A DNA stretch of 49,058 nucleotides from contig JAKOPZ010000079.1 in NCBI GenBank assembly GCA_029778615.1, positions 1 to 49,058 on the forward strand. Reading direction: 5' to 3'. The notes under the pieces are model-generated. The model saw nothing but the letters and a program-made list of their open reading frames with translations. It had not been told where the DNA came from and made no database searches. Below are positions 7,708 through 15,477 of this stretch, piece after piece (within the stretch, counting starts at the first letter, position 1; each line of letters opens with the position of its first letter). The position numbers and the translations under genes were made by a program. Source of the stretch: Chloroflexota bacterium (GTDB lineage Bacteria; Chloroflexota; Anaerolineae; UBA4142; SHND01).

Positions 7708-8778
7708 ATGCAACCAATTCGCTTACTCGACCTCGGACTCGTTCCGCCCGTACGCTCGCAAACGATTTATCATGCCGTCGCGTACGCGCTGGATGAAAAT
7801 TCTCCCGATACGATAATTCTCGTCGGACCTGATGCGCCGTATGTTTGCATCGGCTTTCATCAAGAACTCGATAAAGAAGTGGACGTGGAATACTGCCGCG
7901 CACACGGTTTGCCGATGTTTCGACGCGAAGTCGGCGGCGGCGCGGTCTATCTCGACCAGAATCAAGTTTTCACGCAGTGGGTGTTTCAGCGCGGCGCGCT
8001 GCCCACGAGCATTGACGAACGCTTTGCACTGTATGTGAAACCATTGGTGGAAACGTACAACGCGCTCGGCATTCCCGCGACGTATCGTCCCATCAACGAC
8101 ATTCACGTCAACGGCAAAAAAATCGGCGGCACGGGCGCGGCGCAAATGGGCGACGCCGAAGTGGTCGTCGGTTCGTTGATGTTTGATTTCAATTTTGAAT
8201 TGATGTCGAAAGTGTTGAAGGTGTCGTCCGAAAAAATGCGTGACAAAATTTTTCAATCGCTTAACGAATACATGACGACCATGACGCGCCAACTCGGCGA
8301 GACACCTGACCGCGACGCTGTCGTTGACCTTTACATTGAAAAATGCGCGGCGGCTTTGAATCGCACGATTGTCCCCGGCGACCCGACGGACAAAGAACTC
8401 GTACTCGCAGCAGAACTCGACGCGCAGTTTTCAACGGACGAATGGTTGTATCAAAAAGGCGGCTTGCGTCAGAACGGCGTCAAGATTCACGAGGACGTGC
8501 GCGTAACGGAAAGCGCGTTCAAAGCGCCCGGCGGTCTGATTCGCGTCACCGCGCGGACACGCGAAGGACGCGTGGACGACCTGACACTTTCGGGCGATTT
8601 CACAATGCTCCCAAAATTCGCGCCCGGCGCGTTGGAACTTGGCTTGCGCGGCGCGGCGTTGAACGCGGACGCGTTGAAGACGCGCGTGAACGAAGTGTAT
8701 CGCACCGTGCAAATTCAATCGCCCGGCGTCACGCCCGACGATTTGACCACCGCAATTTTGCAAACGGTGCAAGCGTGA
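7708..8778 (+). CDS. lplA: Lipoate-protein ligase (LplA-type, with accessory domain)
   Basis: This 356-residue enzyme attaches lipoate to a protein lysine, using ATP. The biotin/lipoate ligase core (about 1-250) shows RREVGGGAV at 72-80 and NDIHVNGKKIGGTGAAQ at 130-146 with the active-site lysine K137/K138. The C-terminal part (about 255-340) resembles the accessory LplB-type domain. No pyruvate dehydrogenase or glycine cleavage genes are in the window. The only visible lipoyl acceptor is the lbpA product encoded upstream. In sHdr sulfur-oxidising clusters a dedicated ligase (sLpl) loads LbpA, so this copy is probably that type. It sits between hynL and the hydrogenase protease, and its stop overlaps the next start. 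Confidence 0.9.
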   Translation: MQPIRLLDLGLVPPVRSQTIYHAVAYALDENSPDTIILVGPDAPYVCIGFHQELDKEVDVEYCRAHGLPMFRREVGGGAVYLDQNQVFTQWVFQRGALPTSIDERFALYVKPLVETYNALGIPATYRPINDIHVNGKKIGGTGAAQMGDAEVVVGSLMFDFNFELMSKVLKVSSEKMRDKIFQSLNEYMTTMTRQLGETPDRDAVVDLYIEKCAAALNRTIVPGDPTDKELVLAAELDAQFSTDEWLYQKGGLRQNGVKIHEDVRVTESAFKAPGGLIRVTARTREGRVDDLTLSGDFTMLPKFAPGALELGLRGAALNADALKTRVNEVYRTVQIQSPGVTPDDLTTAILQTVQA

Positions 8779-9257
8779 TGGAAAAACGCGTTGTGGTTTT
8801 GGGCTTGGGCAATTTGCTCAACAGCGATGAAGGCGTCGGTGTTCACGCAGTGCGCGTGATGCAAAAGGAATGGCGCGCGCGTTTTCCATCCGTCGAATTT
8901 GTGGACGGCGGAACGTTGGGGCTGAATCTCTTGCCGTGGGTGGAAAACGCGACGCATCTTGTATTGCTCGACTGCATCAATGCGAATCAAGCGCCCGCGA
9001 CATTGATTGAAATGACGCGCGAGGAAATTCCATTGTTCGCCCAAGTGAAAATGTCTATTCATCAATTGACGTTTCAAGAAGTGTTGGGCATTGCGAAAAT
9101 GCGCGGCAAGCTGCCGCAACACGTGCATCTAATTGGCGTGCAGCCCGCGAGTTTGGAAATTAGTACTGCGTTAAGCGACGCGGTGCAAGCACAAATCCCC
9201 GCCATGTTACAGCGCGCGGAAAGTGTTCTGGAGCAGTGGACATTTTCCGCGCCTTGA
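8778..9257 (+). CDS. Hydrogenase maturation protease (HyaD/HybD family)
   Basis: This 159-residue endopeptidase of the HybD family trims the C-terminal tail of the large subunit after nickel insertion. Visible family features are GLGNLLNSDEGVGV at residues 9-22, with E18 a likely nickel ligand, D65 in LVLLDCIN and H95 in the MSIHQL segment. The ATG overlaps the preceding ligase stop by one base (TGATG), indicating translational coupling. Its substrate is most likely the hynL product, whose tail of 21 residues follows DPCMACAIH. It is followed by the hyp genes. Confidence 0.92.
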   Translation: MEKRVVVLGLGNLLNSDEGVGVHAVRVMQKEWRARFPSVEFVDGGTLGLNLLPWVENATHLVLLDCINANQAPATLIEMTREEIPLFAQVKMSIHQLTFQEVLGIAKMRGKLPQHVHLIGVQPASLEISTALSDAVQAQIPAMLQRAESVLEQWTFSAP

Positions 9258-9337
9258 AAATTGTCCCTCTAAACGCGGTATCAATTGCACTTGATGCGCG
9301 CAGTGTGTTCGCATAAGCTCTGACGAGAGGTCTTGCC

Positions 9338-9679
9338 ATGCATGAACTGGGCGTCGCACAGCAAATGGTGCATCTCGCGCTCGAATACGCAAAAGAAAAC
9401 AACGCGTCGAAAATCACCCAATTTACCATCGAGATGAGTCAAGCGGTGGACGAAAGCGAAGATTCGCTGCGCTTTCATCTCGAAACGCTCGCCCGCGGCA
9501 CGATTGCCGAAGGCGCGCAGTTTGACATTCAACGCGTGCCCGTGCATCTGCATTGTTTGAAATGCGGCAATGAATTTTCGCAAGACTATTTGGGCGAAGC
9601 GTGTCCGAATTGTCACAGCGCGCGCGTCGTCCCTCAAGTGCATGACGAGTTCAAACTAGCCAGTATAGAAATCGAGTGA
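9338..9679 (+). CDS. hypA: Hydrogenase nickel incorporation protein HypA
   Basis: This 113-residue nickel chaperone has the invariant MHE start (H2 is the nickel ligand) and a zinc site formed by two CxxC pairs, CLKC and CPNC, in the C-terminal half. HypA normally acts with the GTPase HypB, but no hypB is found in this window. The start at 9338 has GAGAGG nearby. An 80-base spacer separates it from the protease gene, and its end overlaps the hypF start by four bases. HypA delivers nickel to the large subunit before the protease acts. Confidence 0.93.
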   Translation: MHELGVAQQMVHLALEYAKENNASKITQFTIEMSQAVDESEDSLRFHLETLARGTIAEGAQFDIQRVPVHLHCLKCGNEFSQDYLGEACPNCHSARVVPQVHDEFKLASIEIE

Positions 9680-12174
9680 CGATGCTCCGAACGTTTCATG
9701 TGACCGGCGTCGTGCAAGGCGTCGGCTTTCGCCCATTCGTCTATCAATTGGCGACGCGCGCGGCGCTGCGCGGTTGGGTGATGAATACTTCGGCGGGCGT
9801 GGAGATTCAGGTTCAAGGCGACCTGTCCGCGCTCGAAAATTTCTCGCGTGCGTTGGTCAATGAAAAACCCCCGCTCGCGCGCATTGATTCCCTCTCGTTC
9901 GTTGATTCTCCCACAAACGGTCATTCTCTTTTTGAAAATTTTGAAATCCGCGCGAGTGTCGCGTTCGAAGGCGCATTTCAACCCATCTCGCCCGACATTG
10001 CGATTTGCGCCGATTGTTTGCGCGAATTGTTTGACCCCGCTGACCGCCGCTATCGTTATCCGTTCATCAATTGCACCAACTGCGGACCGCGTTTCACCAT
10101 CATTCAAGATATTCCGTATGACCGTCCGCAAACGACCATGCGCGATTTTGAACTGTGCGACGATTGCGCGCGCGAATATCACGACCCCATGAATCGCCGC
10201 TTTCACGCGCAGCCCGTCGCGTGCGCGAAATGTGGACCGCGTGTGTGGATGGAATATAGTAATCAGTTATCAGTGAGCAGTAATCAGTTATCAGTGAGCA
10301 GTAATCAGTTATCTGTGAACAGTAAGCAGTCTCCAGTCTCCAGTCCCCAATCTCTTCAAGACGACGCGATTTTCGCAACGCAACAACTTTTGGCGCACGG
10401 AAAAATTGTCGCGGTCAAAGGACTAGGCGGCTTTCATCTCGCGTGTGATGCGACGAACGCGGACGCGGTGAACCTTTTGCGCGAACGAAAACGGCGCGTG
10501 GAAAAACCATTCGCGTTGATGCTGCGCGATTTGGAAACAGTTGAACAGCATTGTTTTGTCAATGACGCGGAAGGCGAATTGTTGCAGTCGCGCGAGCGTC
10601 CGATTGTTTTATTGAAACGTCGTCCCGAATCAAATATCGCGCGCGAGGTTGCGCCGAATCAAGATACACTCGGCGTCATGCTGCCGTACACACCGTTACA
10701 TTGTTTGCTGATGGCAGATGGCAGATGGCAGACGGCAGATAGCACATTACGCGACGAGATACGAGATACGAGATGCGAGATGCCAACCGCGCTTGTTCTT
10801 ACGAGTGGAAACTTGAGCGAAGAACCTATCGCGTACACGAATGATGAGGCGCGCGAACGATTGGCAAAGCTCGCCGACGCGTTTTTATTGCACGACCGCG
10901 ACATTCATATTCGCACGGATGATTCGGTTGTGCGCGTGCTTTTCCCCTCTCCTAATAGGAGAGGGGGAGGGGGAGAGGTCTATCCCTTGCGTCGTTCGCG
11001 CGGGTACGCGCCGTTCCCTGTTCACTTGCCGTTCGATGCGCCGCCGATTCTCGCGGTGGGCGGCGAATTGAAAAATACCTTTTGCGTCACACGTGACCGT
11101 TACGCGTTCATGTCGCATCACATCGGCGATTTGGAAAATTACGAAACGCTGCGTTCGTTCGAGCAGGGCATCGCGCATTTTGAGAAATTGTTTCGCATTG
11201 CGCCGCAAGTGATTGCGTACGATTTGCATCCGAATTATTTGGCGACGCGTTATGCGTTGGAACGCGCGGCACGCGAAAACATTCGCGCAATCGGTGTGCA
11301 GCATCATCACGCGCACATCGCCGCGTGCATGGCAGAAAATGGTTTGGACGGAGCGCGCCCCGTCATCGGCGTTGCGTTCGACGGAACGGGGTATGGCGAC
11401 GACGGCGCGATTTGGGGCGGAGAATTTTTGATTGCCGATTATCGCGGCTATAAACGCGCGGCGCATCTCGCGTACGTTCCCTTGCCCGGCGGCGACAAAG
11501 CAACGCGCGAACCGTGGCGCATCGCGTTGGCGTACCTACAACGCGCGGGCGTCGAGTGGGGCGATGACCTTGCCCCCGTGCGCGCGGCGAACGAACACGC
11601 GCGGCGCATTGTGCAGCAGCAAATTGAACGCAACATCAACGCGCCGTTGACATCGAGCATGGGACGTTTGTTTGATGCCGTCGCGTCATTGATTGGAATT
11701 CGGCAAACGGTGAATTACGAAGCGCAGGCGGCGATAGAGTTGGAAGCGCTGGTAGATGACAATGAGAATGGCGCGTATGAGTGGGAGACTGGAGATTGGA
11801 GACTAGAGACTAGAGATTTGAGATTCGAGATTGATAGTTCGTCGTTGATTCGCGCGATTGTGGCGGATGTGCGCGCGGGAGTTTCCAGTTCCATTATCGC
11901 TGCGCGATTTCACAACAGCATCGCATTGATGACGCGAAATGTGTGTCGTGAGTTGCGCGAGGAATTTGGTTTGAACGAAATCGCGTTGAGCGGCGGCGTG
12001 TGGCAAAACATGACGCTGTTGCAAAAAACGCTTTCACTTTTGCGCGACGAAAATTTTATTGTGTATATTCATCGGCTTGTGCCGGCGAATGATGGCGGGA
12101 TTGCATTGGGGCAAGCGATGATTGCAAGTTTTCGTAGTAACGATTTTAATCGTTCCGCCGCCCCGAACGAATGA
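9676..12174 (+). CDS. hypF: Carbamoyltransferase HypF with repeat-encoded insertions
   Basis: HypF makes the thiocarbamate on HypE from carbamoyl phosphate and ATP, the precursor of the cyanide ligands. All domains are present: acylphosphatase (VQGVGFRPF near 14-22), two zinc-finger pairs (CADC, CTNCGPRF, CDDC, CAKCGPR), the YrdC-like domain (KGLGGFHLACDA) and the Kae1-like domain (HHHAHIAAC, FDGTGYGDDG, LSGGVWQN). At 832 residues it is longer than the usual 750-780. The excess is at four places whose DNA matches intergenic repeat families: residues ~195-226, ~346-370, ~423-431 and ~704-717. Each falls at a domain edge or loop. The last residues and the stop are encoded by a fifth element. 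The frame is intact, so the protein is probably functional. Confidence 0.95.
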   Translation: MTMLRTFHVTGVVQGVGFRPFVYQLATRAALRGWVMNTSAGVEIQVQGDLSALENFSRALVNEKPPLARIDSLSFVDSPTNGHSLFENFEIRASVAFEGAFQPISPDIAICADCLRELFDPADRRYRYPFINCTNCGPRFTIIQDIPYDRPQTTMRDFELCDDCAREYHDPMNRRFHAQPVACAKCGPRVWMEYSNQLSVSSNQLSVSSNQLSVNSKQSPVSSPQSLQDDAIFATQQLLAHGKIVAVKGLGGFHLACDATNADAVNLLRERKRRVEKPFALMLRDLETVEQHCFVNDAEGELLQSRERPIVLLKRRPESNIAREVAPNQDTLGVMLPYTPLHCLLMADGRWQTADSTLRDEIRDTRCEMPTALVLTSGNLSEEPIAYTNDEARERLAKLADAFLLHDRDIHIRTDDSVVRVLFPSPNRRGGGGEVYPLRRSRGYAPFPVHLPFDAPPILAVGGELKNTFCVTRDRYAFMSHHIGDLENYETLRSFEQGIAHFEKLFRIAPQVIAYDLHPNYLATRYALERAARENIRAIGVQHHHAHIAACMAENGLDGARPVIGVAFDGTGYGDDGAIWGGEFLIADYRGYKRAAHLAYVPLPGGDKATREPWRIALAYLQRAGVEWGDDLAPVRAANEHARRIVQQQIERNINAPLTSSMGRLFDAVASLIGIRQTVNYEAQAAIELEALVDDNENGAYEWETGDWRLETRDLRFEIDSSSLIRAIVADVRAGVSSSIIAARFHNSIALMTRNVCRELREEFGLNEIALSGGVWQNMTLLQKTLSLLRDENFIVYIHRLVPANDGGIALGQAMIASFRSNDFNRSAAPNE
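10258..10354. repeat. In-frame heptanucleotide array inside hypF (first)
   Basis: Three 21-bp units, each made of three heptamers (AGTAATC, AGTTATC, AGTGAGC), are followed by AGTCTCC-type heptamers. The protein shows the seven-residue repeat NQLSVSS. It lies between the second zinc finger and the YrdC-like domain. Confidence 0.9.
10711..10785. repeat. In-frame heptanucleotide array inside hypF (second)
   Basis: Five ATGGCAG-type heptamers (10711-10745) and four GATACGA-type heptamers (10758-10785) lie between PYTPLHCLL and ALVLTSGN. In HypF relatives these two segments are usually separated by only a few residues. Confidence 0.85.
10944..10966. repeat. Palindromic element inside hypF
   Basis: A perfect 10-bp inverted repeat, CCCCTCTCCT/AGGAGAGGGG, has a 3-nt loop and is followed by a G-rich stretch. 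It is nearly the same as the intergenic hairpin at 7668-7690. It encodes the extra PSPNRRGGGG residues before the LRRSRGYAPFP segment. Confidence 0.85.
11786..11834. repeat. In-frame heptanucleotide array inside hypF (third)
   Basis: Seven consecutive heptamers of the types AGACTGG, AGACTAG and AGATTTG give the odd WETGDWRLETRDLRFEI stretch in the Kae1-like domain. They are the same family as the spacers at 5849, 12493 and 13662. Confidence 0.9.
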
Positions 12175-12187
12175 ATTCGTTACTACG
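12133..12187. repeat. Palindromic element carrying the hypF stop codon
   Basis: CGTAGTAACGA (12133-12143) is inverted exactly at 12177-12187, and inner segments also pair (ATCGTTC with GAACGA, mismatched centre). The hypF stop TGA (12172-12174) is inside it, so the last residues of HypF (about FRSNDFNRSAAPNE) are element-encoded. Confidence 0.8.
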
Positions 12188-12212
12188 GGTCGTCCTTCAA
12201 GGAGAATCCATT

Positions 12213-12509
12213 ATGTGTCTCGGTGTTCCCGGAAAAATTGTCGAGATTCATCAAGCGAACGGTTTAAAAATGGGCAAGGTGGATTTTGGCGGTGTGATGC
12301 GCGAAGCATGTCTCGCGTATGTGCCTGACGCGCAAGTCGGCGATTACACGGTCATTCACGTTGGCTTTGCCATCAGCCGCTTGAGCGAACAAGAAGCGCA
12401 AGCGTCGCTCGAAACGTTGCGCGAGATGGTGAATTTGGAAGAAGAGATTGAACCCGAAAAAATTTTTGGGAAATCTCCGCCGCGTCAGCAAGTGGAGACT
12501 GGAGACTAG
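12213..12509 (+). CDS. hypC: Hydrogenase assembly chaperone HypC
   Basis: This 98-residue chaperone starts with the diagnostic MCLGVPGKI; the Cys at position 2 binds the iron being assembled with its CN and CO ligands. HypC works with HypD and then hands the Fe(CN)2CO unit to the large subunit. AAGGAG at 12199-12204, eight bases before the ATG, is the best ribosome binding site of the locus. The last residues (VETGD) and the stop are encoded by heptanucleotide repeats, so the natural C-terminus was probably altered or extended by a few residues. Confidence 0.95.
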   Translation: MCLGVPGKIVEIHQANGLKMGKVDFGGVMREACLAYVPDAQVGDYTVIHVGFAISRLSEQEAQASLETLREMVNLEEEIEPEKIFGKSPPRQQVETGD

Positions 12510-12563
12510 AGGCTGCGCTTACGATACTCCAGTCTCCAATCTCTAATCTCCAATCTCTAAATC
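12493..12563. repeat. Heptanucleotide repeat spacer with inverted arms (hypC-hypD)
   Basis: TGGAGAC-type heptamers (12493-12513) carry the hypC stop. After a 14-nt core, TCCAATC-type heptamers (12528-12563) run to the hypD start. The arms are complementary, and no ribosome binding site is visible for hypD. Confidence 0.85.
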
Positions 12564-13664
12564 ATGAAATACATTACCGAATACCGCGATGCAAAACTCG
12601 TGCACGGCGTGTTGGAAGAAATTCGCCGCACGGTCACGCGTCCGTGGACGTTGATGGAAATTTGCGGCGGACAAACGCACGCGATTGTGCGACATGGGAT
12701 TGACCAACTCTTGCCGCGCGAGGTGGAGCTCGTTCACGGACCCGGCTGCCCCGTGTGTGTGACGCCGCTTGAATTGATTGACAAAGCGTTGGCGATTGCG
12801 TCGCGTCCCGATGTGATTTTCACGTCGTATGGCGACATGCTGCGCGTACCGGGCAGCGGACGCGATTTGTTTTCGATTCGCGCGAATGGCGGCGATGTGC
12901 GCGTGGTGTATTCGCCGCTCGACGCGGTAAAAATCGCGCAGCAAAATCCTGACAAGCAAGTGGTGTTTTTCGCGATTGGTTTTGAAACGACCGCGCCCGC
13001 AAACGCGATGAGTGTGGTGCAGGCAAAAGCATTGGGCGTAAAAAATTTTTCGATTCTCGTTTCGCACGTGTGCGTGCCGCCCGCGATGCACGCGATTTTG
13101 AGTTCGTCAGTCAATCGCGTGCAAGGTTTTCTTGCAGCGGGACATGTGAACGCGGTGATGGGCTATTGGGAATATCCGCCGCTCGCGGAAAAATATCACG
13201 TGCCGATTGTGGTGACGGGTTTTGAGCCGCTGGACATTGCGCAAGGAATTTTGGTCGCGGTGCAAATGTTGGAGCAAGGCCGCGTCGGCGTGGAAAACGC
13301 GTACGCGCGCGCGGTGACGCGCGACGGCAATTTGCCCGCGCAGCAAGTGATTGACCAAGTGTTTGAATTGTGTGACCGCAAATGGCGCGGCATTGGAACG
13401 ATTCCGCTGAGCGGCTGGCGCTTGCGTCCCGCATACGCGGAATTCGATGCCGAGTCGCGCTTTGATGTTTCCAATATCGAAACGAACGAATCGCCCTTGT
13501 GCATTGCGGGACAAATTTTGCAAGGTTTGAAAAAACCACACGACTGTTCTGCGTTCGGAACACTTTGCACGCCCGAACATCCGCTCGGCGCGACAATGGT
13601 TTCCAGTGAAGGCGCGTGCGCGGCGTATTACAAATATGGGAGACACATGATTTTGGAAAATTAG
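12564..13664 (+). CDS. hypD: Hydrogenase formation protein HypD
   Basis: This 366-residue Fe-S scaffold is where, with HypC, the Fe(CN)2CO group is built. Conserved motifs are all visible: [10 protein letters not shown] at 32-41, GPGCPVC at about 56-62, the IGFETTAP segment and C-terminal cysteines in [15 protein letters not shown] and near the end. Length is typical. The ATG is preceded by heptamer repeats and lacks a Shine-Dalgarno sequence. The stop codon TAG is part of the next heptamer array, so the gene lies between two repeat arms. Confidence 0.95.
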   Translation: MKYITEYRDAKLVHGVLEEIRRTVTRPWTLMEICGGQTHAIVRHGIDQLLPREVELVHGPGCPVCVTPLELIDKALAIASRPDVIFTSYGDMLRVPGSGRDLFSIRANGGDVRVVYSPLDAVKIAQQNPDKQVVFFAIGFETTAPANAMSVVQAKALGVKNFSILVSHVCVPPAMHAILSSSVNRVQGFLAAGHVNAVMGYWEYPPLAEKYHVPIVVTGFEPLDIAQGILVAVQMLEQGRVGVENAYARAVTRDGNLPAQQVIDQVFELCDRKWRGIGTIPLSGWRLRPAYAEFDAESRFDVSNIETNESPLCIAGQILQGLKKPHDCSAFGTLCTPEHPLGATMVSSEGACAAYYKYGRHMILEN

Positions 13665-13771
13665 AGACTAGAGATTAGAGACTAGAGATTGAAAAATTGT
13701 TGACCCAAATATGGTACGGAATCTGCCTTCTTTAGTCTCCAGTCTCCAGTCTCTAGTCGTTAATCTCAACC
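13662..13771. repeat. Heptanucleotide repeat spacer with inverted arms (hypD-hypE)
   Basis: Four TAGAGAC/TAGAGAT heptamers (13662-13689) start with the hypD stop codon. A 43-nt unique core is followed by five TAGTCTC-type heptamers (13733-13767), four bases before the hypE ATG. Confidence 0.85.
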
Positions 13772-14830
13772 ATGAACGAACAAATCACTCTCGAAGGTCT
13801 TGCGTGTCCAATGCCTCTGCCGCACGGCGAACAAATTGTGCTCGGACATGGCAGCGGCGGAAAACTTTCGCGCGATTTGATTGCGAAATTATTTTTGCCG
13901 CCGTTCGACAATCCGATTTTGCGCGCGGGCGATGACGCGGGCGTTGTAAATTTTGACCTGACGCGGCTCGCCATCAGCACCGATTCGCATGTCGTCGCGC
14001 CGTTATTTTTTCCCGGCGGCGATATTGGAAAACTCGCGGTGTGCGGCACGGTGAACGATTTGGCGATGCTCGGCGCGACGCCGCGTTATCTCACGGCAGG
14101 ATTTATTTTGGAAGAAGGTTTGGAAATTTCTGTCCTCGAGCGCGTAGTGGATTCGATGCGCGAAGCGGCACAAGAAGCGCGCGTACAAATTATCGCGGGC
14201 GATACCAAAGTGGTGCAGCGCGGCAAAGCGGATAGTTTGTACATCAACACGGCGGGCGTGGGTGAAATTGCGTGCGATGTTCACATTAGCGGCGCGAACG
14301 CGCGCGCGGGCGATGTGGTGATTCTTTCGGGGACAATGGGCGACCACGGGATTGCGGTGTTGAGCGCGCGCGGCGATTTGGATTTTGAAGCGAATGTGGT
14401 GAGCGATGTCGCGCCATTGAATCATCTCGTCGCGGCGATGTTGGAGACGGGCGCGCGAATTCATGTGCTGCGCGACCCGACGCGCGGCGGTGTCGCGACG
14501 ACGTTGAATGAAATCGCGCAGCAATCGAACATCGGCATTGTGTTGCATGAAGACGCGCTGCCGATTCAACCTGCGGTTGCGGCGGCGTGTGAAATGTTGG
14601 GCTTTGACCCGCTGTATGTGGCGAACGAAGGCAAGTTGATTGCGATTGTCGCGCGTGACGATGCGGAAAAAATTTTGCGCGTAATGCGCGCCGCGCGTTA
14701 TGGTGAAAACGCTGCCATCATCGGACACGTTTCGAATGAACCGCGCGGGCGCGTGTTGATGAAAACGTCCATCGGCAGTACGCGCGTGGTGGATGTGCTG
14801 ATGGGCGAAATGCTGCCGCGCATTTGTTGA
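13772..14830 (+). CDS. hypE: Hydrogenase expression/formation protein HypE
   Basis: HypE converts the carbamoyl group received from HypF into a thiocyanate on its C-terminal cysteine. The 352-residue protein ends in PRIC, the invariant tail that carries the group. It also has the GHGSGGKLS nucleotide-binding start region and the GDTKVV motif of the PurM-like ATPase fold. It closes the hyp set A-F-C-D-E. The ATG follows a heptamer array without a clear ribosome binding site. The next gene is 105 bases away with its own possible promoter, so hypE is probably the last gene of the hydrogenase operon. Confidence 0.95.
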   Translation: MNEQITLEGLACPMPLPHGEQIVLGHGSGGKLSRDLIAKLFLPPFDNPILRAGDDAGVVNFDLTRLAISTDSHVVAPLFFPGGDIGKLAVCGTVNDLAMLGATPRYLTAGFILEEGLEISVLERVVDSMREAAQEARVQIIAGDTKVVQRGKADSLYINTAGVGEIACDVHISGANARAGDVVILSGTMGDHGIAVLSARGDLDFEANVVSDVAPLNHLVAAMLETGARIHVLRDPTRGGVATTLNEIAQQSNIGIVLHEDALPIQPAVAAACEMLGFDPLYVANEGKLIAIVARDDAEKILRVMRAARYGENAAIIGHVSNEPRGRVLMKTSIGSTRVVDVLMGEMLPRIC

Positions 14831-14875
14831 CCGCGCGCTTGAATTTTTTCCACGCAAAACATTCGGCGTCGCATT

Positions 14876-14903
14876 TTGCCATTTCCAACGTTATTTTTAT
14901 AGA
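14876..14903 (+). promoter_or_regulatory. Possible promoter before the small gene at 14936
   Basis: TTGCCA (14876-14881) and TATAGA (14898-14903) are spaced by 16 bases in an AT-rich stretch after hypE. The match is moderate. Confidence 0.4.
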
Positions 14904-14935
14904 GCCAGCGCAAATCTCGAAATGGAGGCAGTAAT

Positions 14936-15244
14936 ATGGCACAAGAAATCACGTTGCAACAGGCGATGGACGCATTGAAAAAACAGTACGGCGAAAGACT
15001 GGAAGCCGGACGGGAAGAAGGTCGCGAGTTGATGGCGGATGTACTGAGCGCACAGCTGGACATTCCCAAAGAACGCGCGCGCGGAGTGGTAGAAGATTTG
15101 GAAGCAGCGGGTTCGATTCGGTGGCGCGAACGCCACACGCGCGAACCCGGCGTGCCGCCGAGTTTGGCGGTGCAAGGCACTTCCGGCTCGAACGTGTCGC
15201 CGATTATGGTCAGTACGAATATAGAAGGATATTGGCGTTTCTAA
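14936..15244 (+). CDS. Small hypothetical protein, possible winged-helix type
   Basis: This 102-residue protein is not recognised by name. The first two thirds are charged and helical. The segment ELMADVLSAQL to LEAAGSIRW reads like a helix-turn-helix followed by a wing strand, so a small DNA-binding protein is possible. The last 30 residues are Ser/Gly-rich without cysteines. GGAGG at 14924-14928 supports the start. The stop codon TAA overlaps a TCTAAAGGGCGCGG motif that recurs 61 bases downstream in a hairpin. It lies between hypE and the rhamnose regulator and could belong to either region. Confidence 0.6.
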   Translation: MAQEITLQQAMDALKKQYGERLEAGREEGRELMADVLSAQLDIPKERARGVVEDLEAAGSIRWRERHTREPGVPPSLAVQGTSGSNVSPIMVSTNIEGYWRF

Positions 15245-15300
15245 AGGGCGCGGACGCGTTGCAGGTCCGGCGCGCGTCGCGTTCCAAAATCAATCCCGCC

Positions 15301-15352
15301 TCTAAAGGGCGCGGCGTCATCTGCTCTGACCGGTGATGCCGCGCCCTTTAGA
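15301..15352. terminator. Long hairpin ahead of the DeoR promoter
   Basis: TCTAAAGGGCGCGGC at 15301-15315 is inverted perfectly at 15338-15352 (15 pairs). The first 14 bases also occur as a lone half copy at 15240-15253, overlapping the stop of the small gene. There is no T run, so it may be an interspersed element that acts as a boundary. Confidence 0.55.
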
Positions 15353-15361
15353 AATTGGCTC

Positions 15362-15390
15362 TTGACATCGCCGTCACGTCTTGTTATACT
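15362..15390 (+). promoter_or_regulatory. Near-consensus housekeeping promoter of the rhamnose operon
   Basis: TTGACA (15362-15367) and TATACT (15385-15390) are separated by exactly 17 bases. Transcription should start near 15397. Confidence 0.9.
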
Positions 15391-15398
15391 CTTGCGCA

Positions 15399-15447
15399 TC
15401 GAAAGTAAACGCAAGTAAAAGCAAACAAACGCAAGCAACCGAAAGTG
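15399..15447 (+). promoter_or_regulatory. Candidate DeoR operator repeats in the leader
   Basis: Directly after the expected start site, short direct repeats of CGAAAGT, CGCAAGTA and CGCAAGC types occur about every ten bases. On the other strand this is a TTTCG/TTGCGTTT pattern like the operators of GlpR/AgaR-type DeoR regulators. This is an inference from position and style. Confidence 0.45.
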
Positions 15448-15477
15448 GCGTAACCACAGCGCTTGCGCGTGCCGACG

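Noticed and set aside
9676-12174. Frameshift or assembly error in hypF
   Set aside because: The extra segments are exact repeat families seen elsewhere in the window, and all HypF domains remain in one frame.
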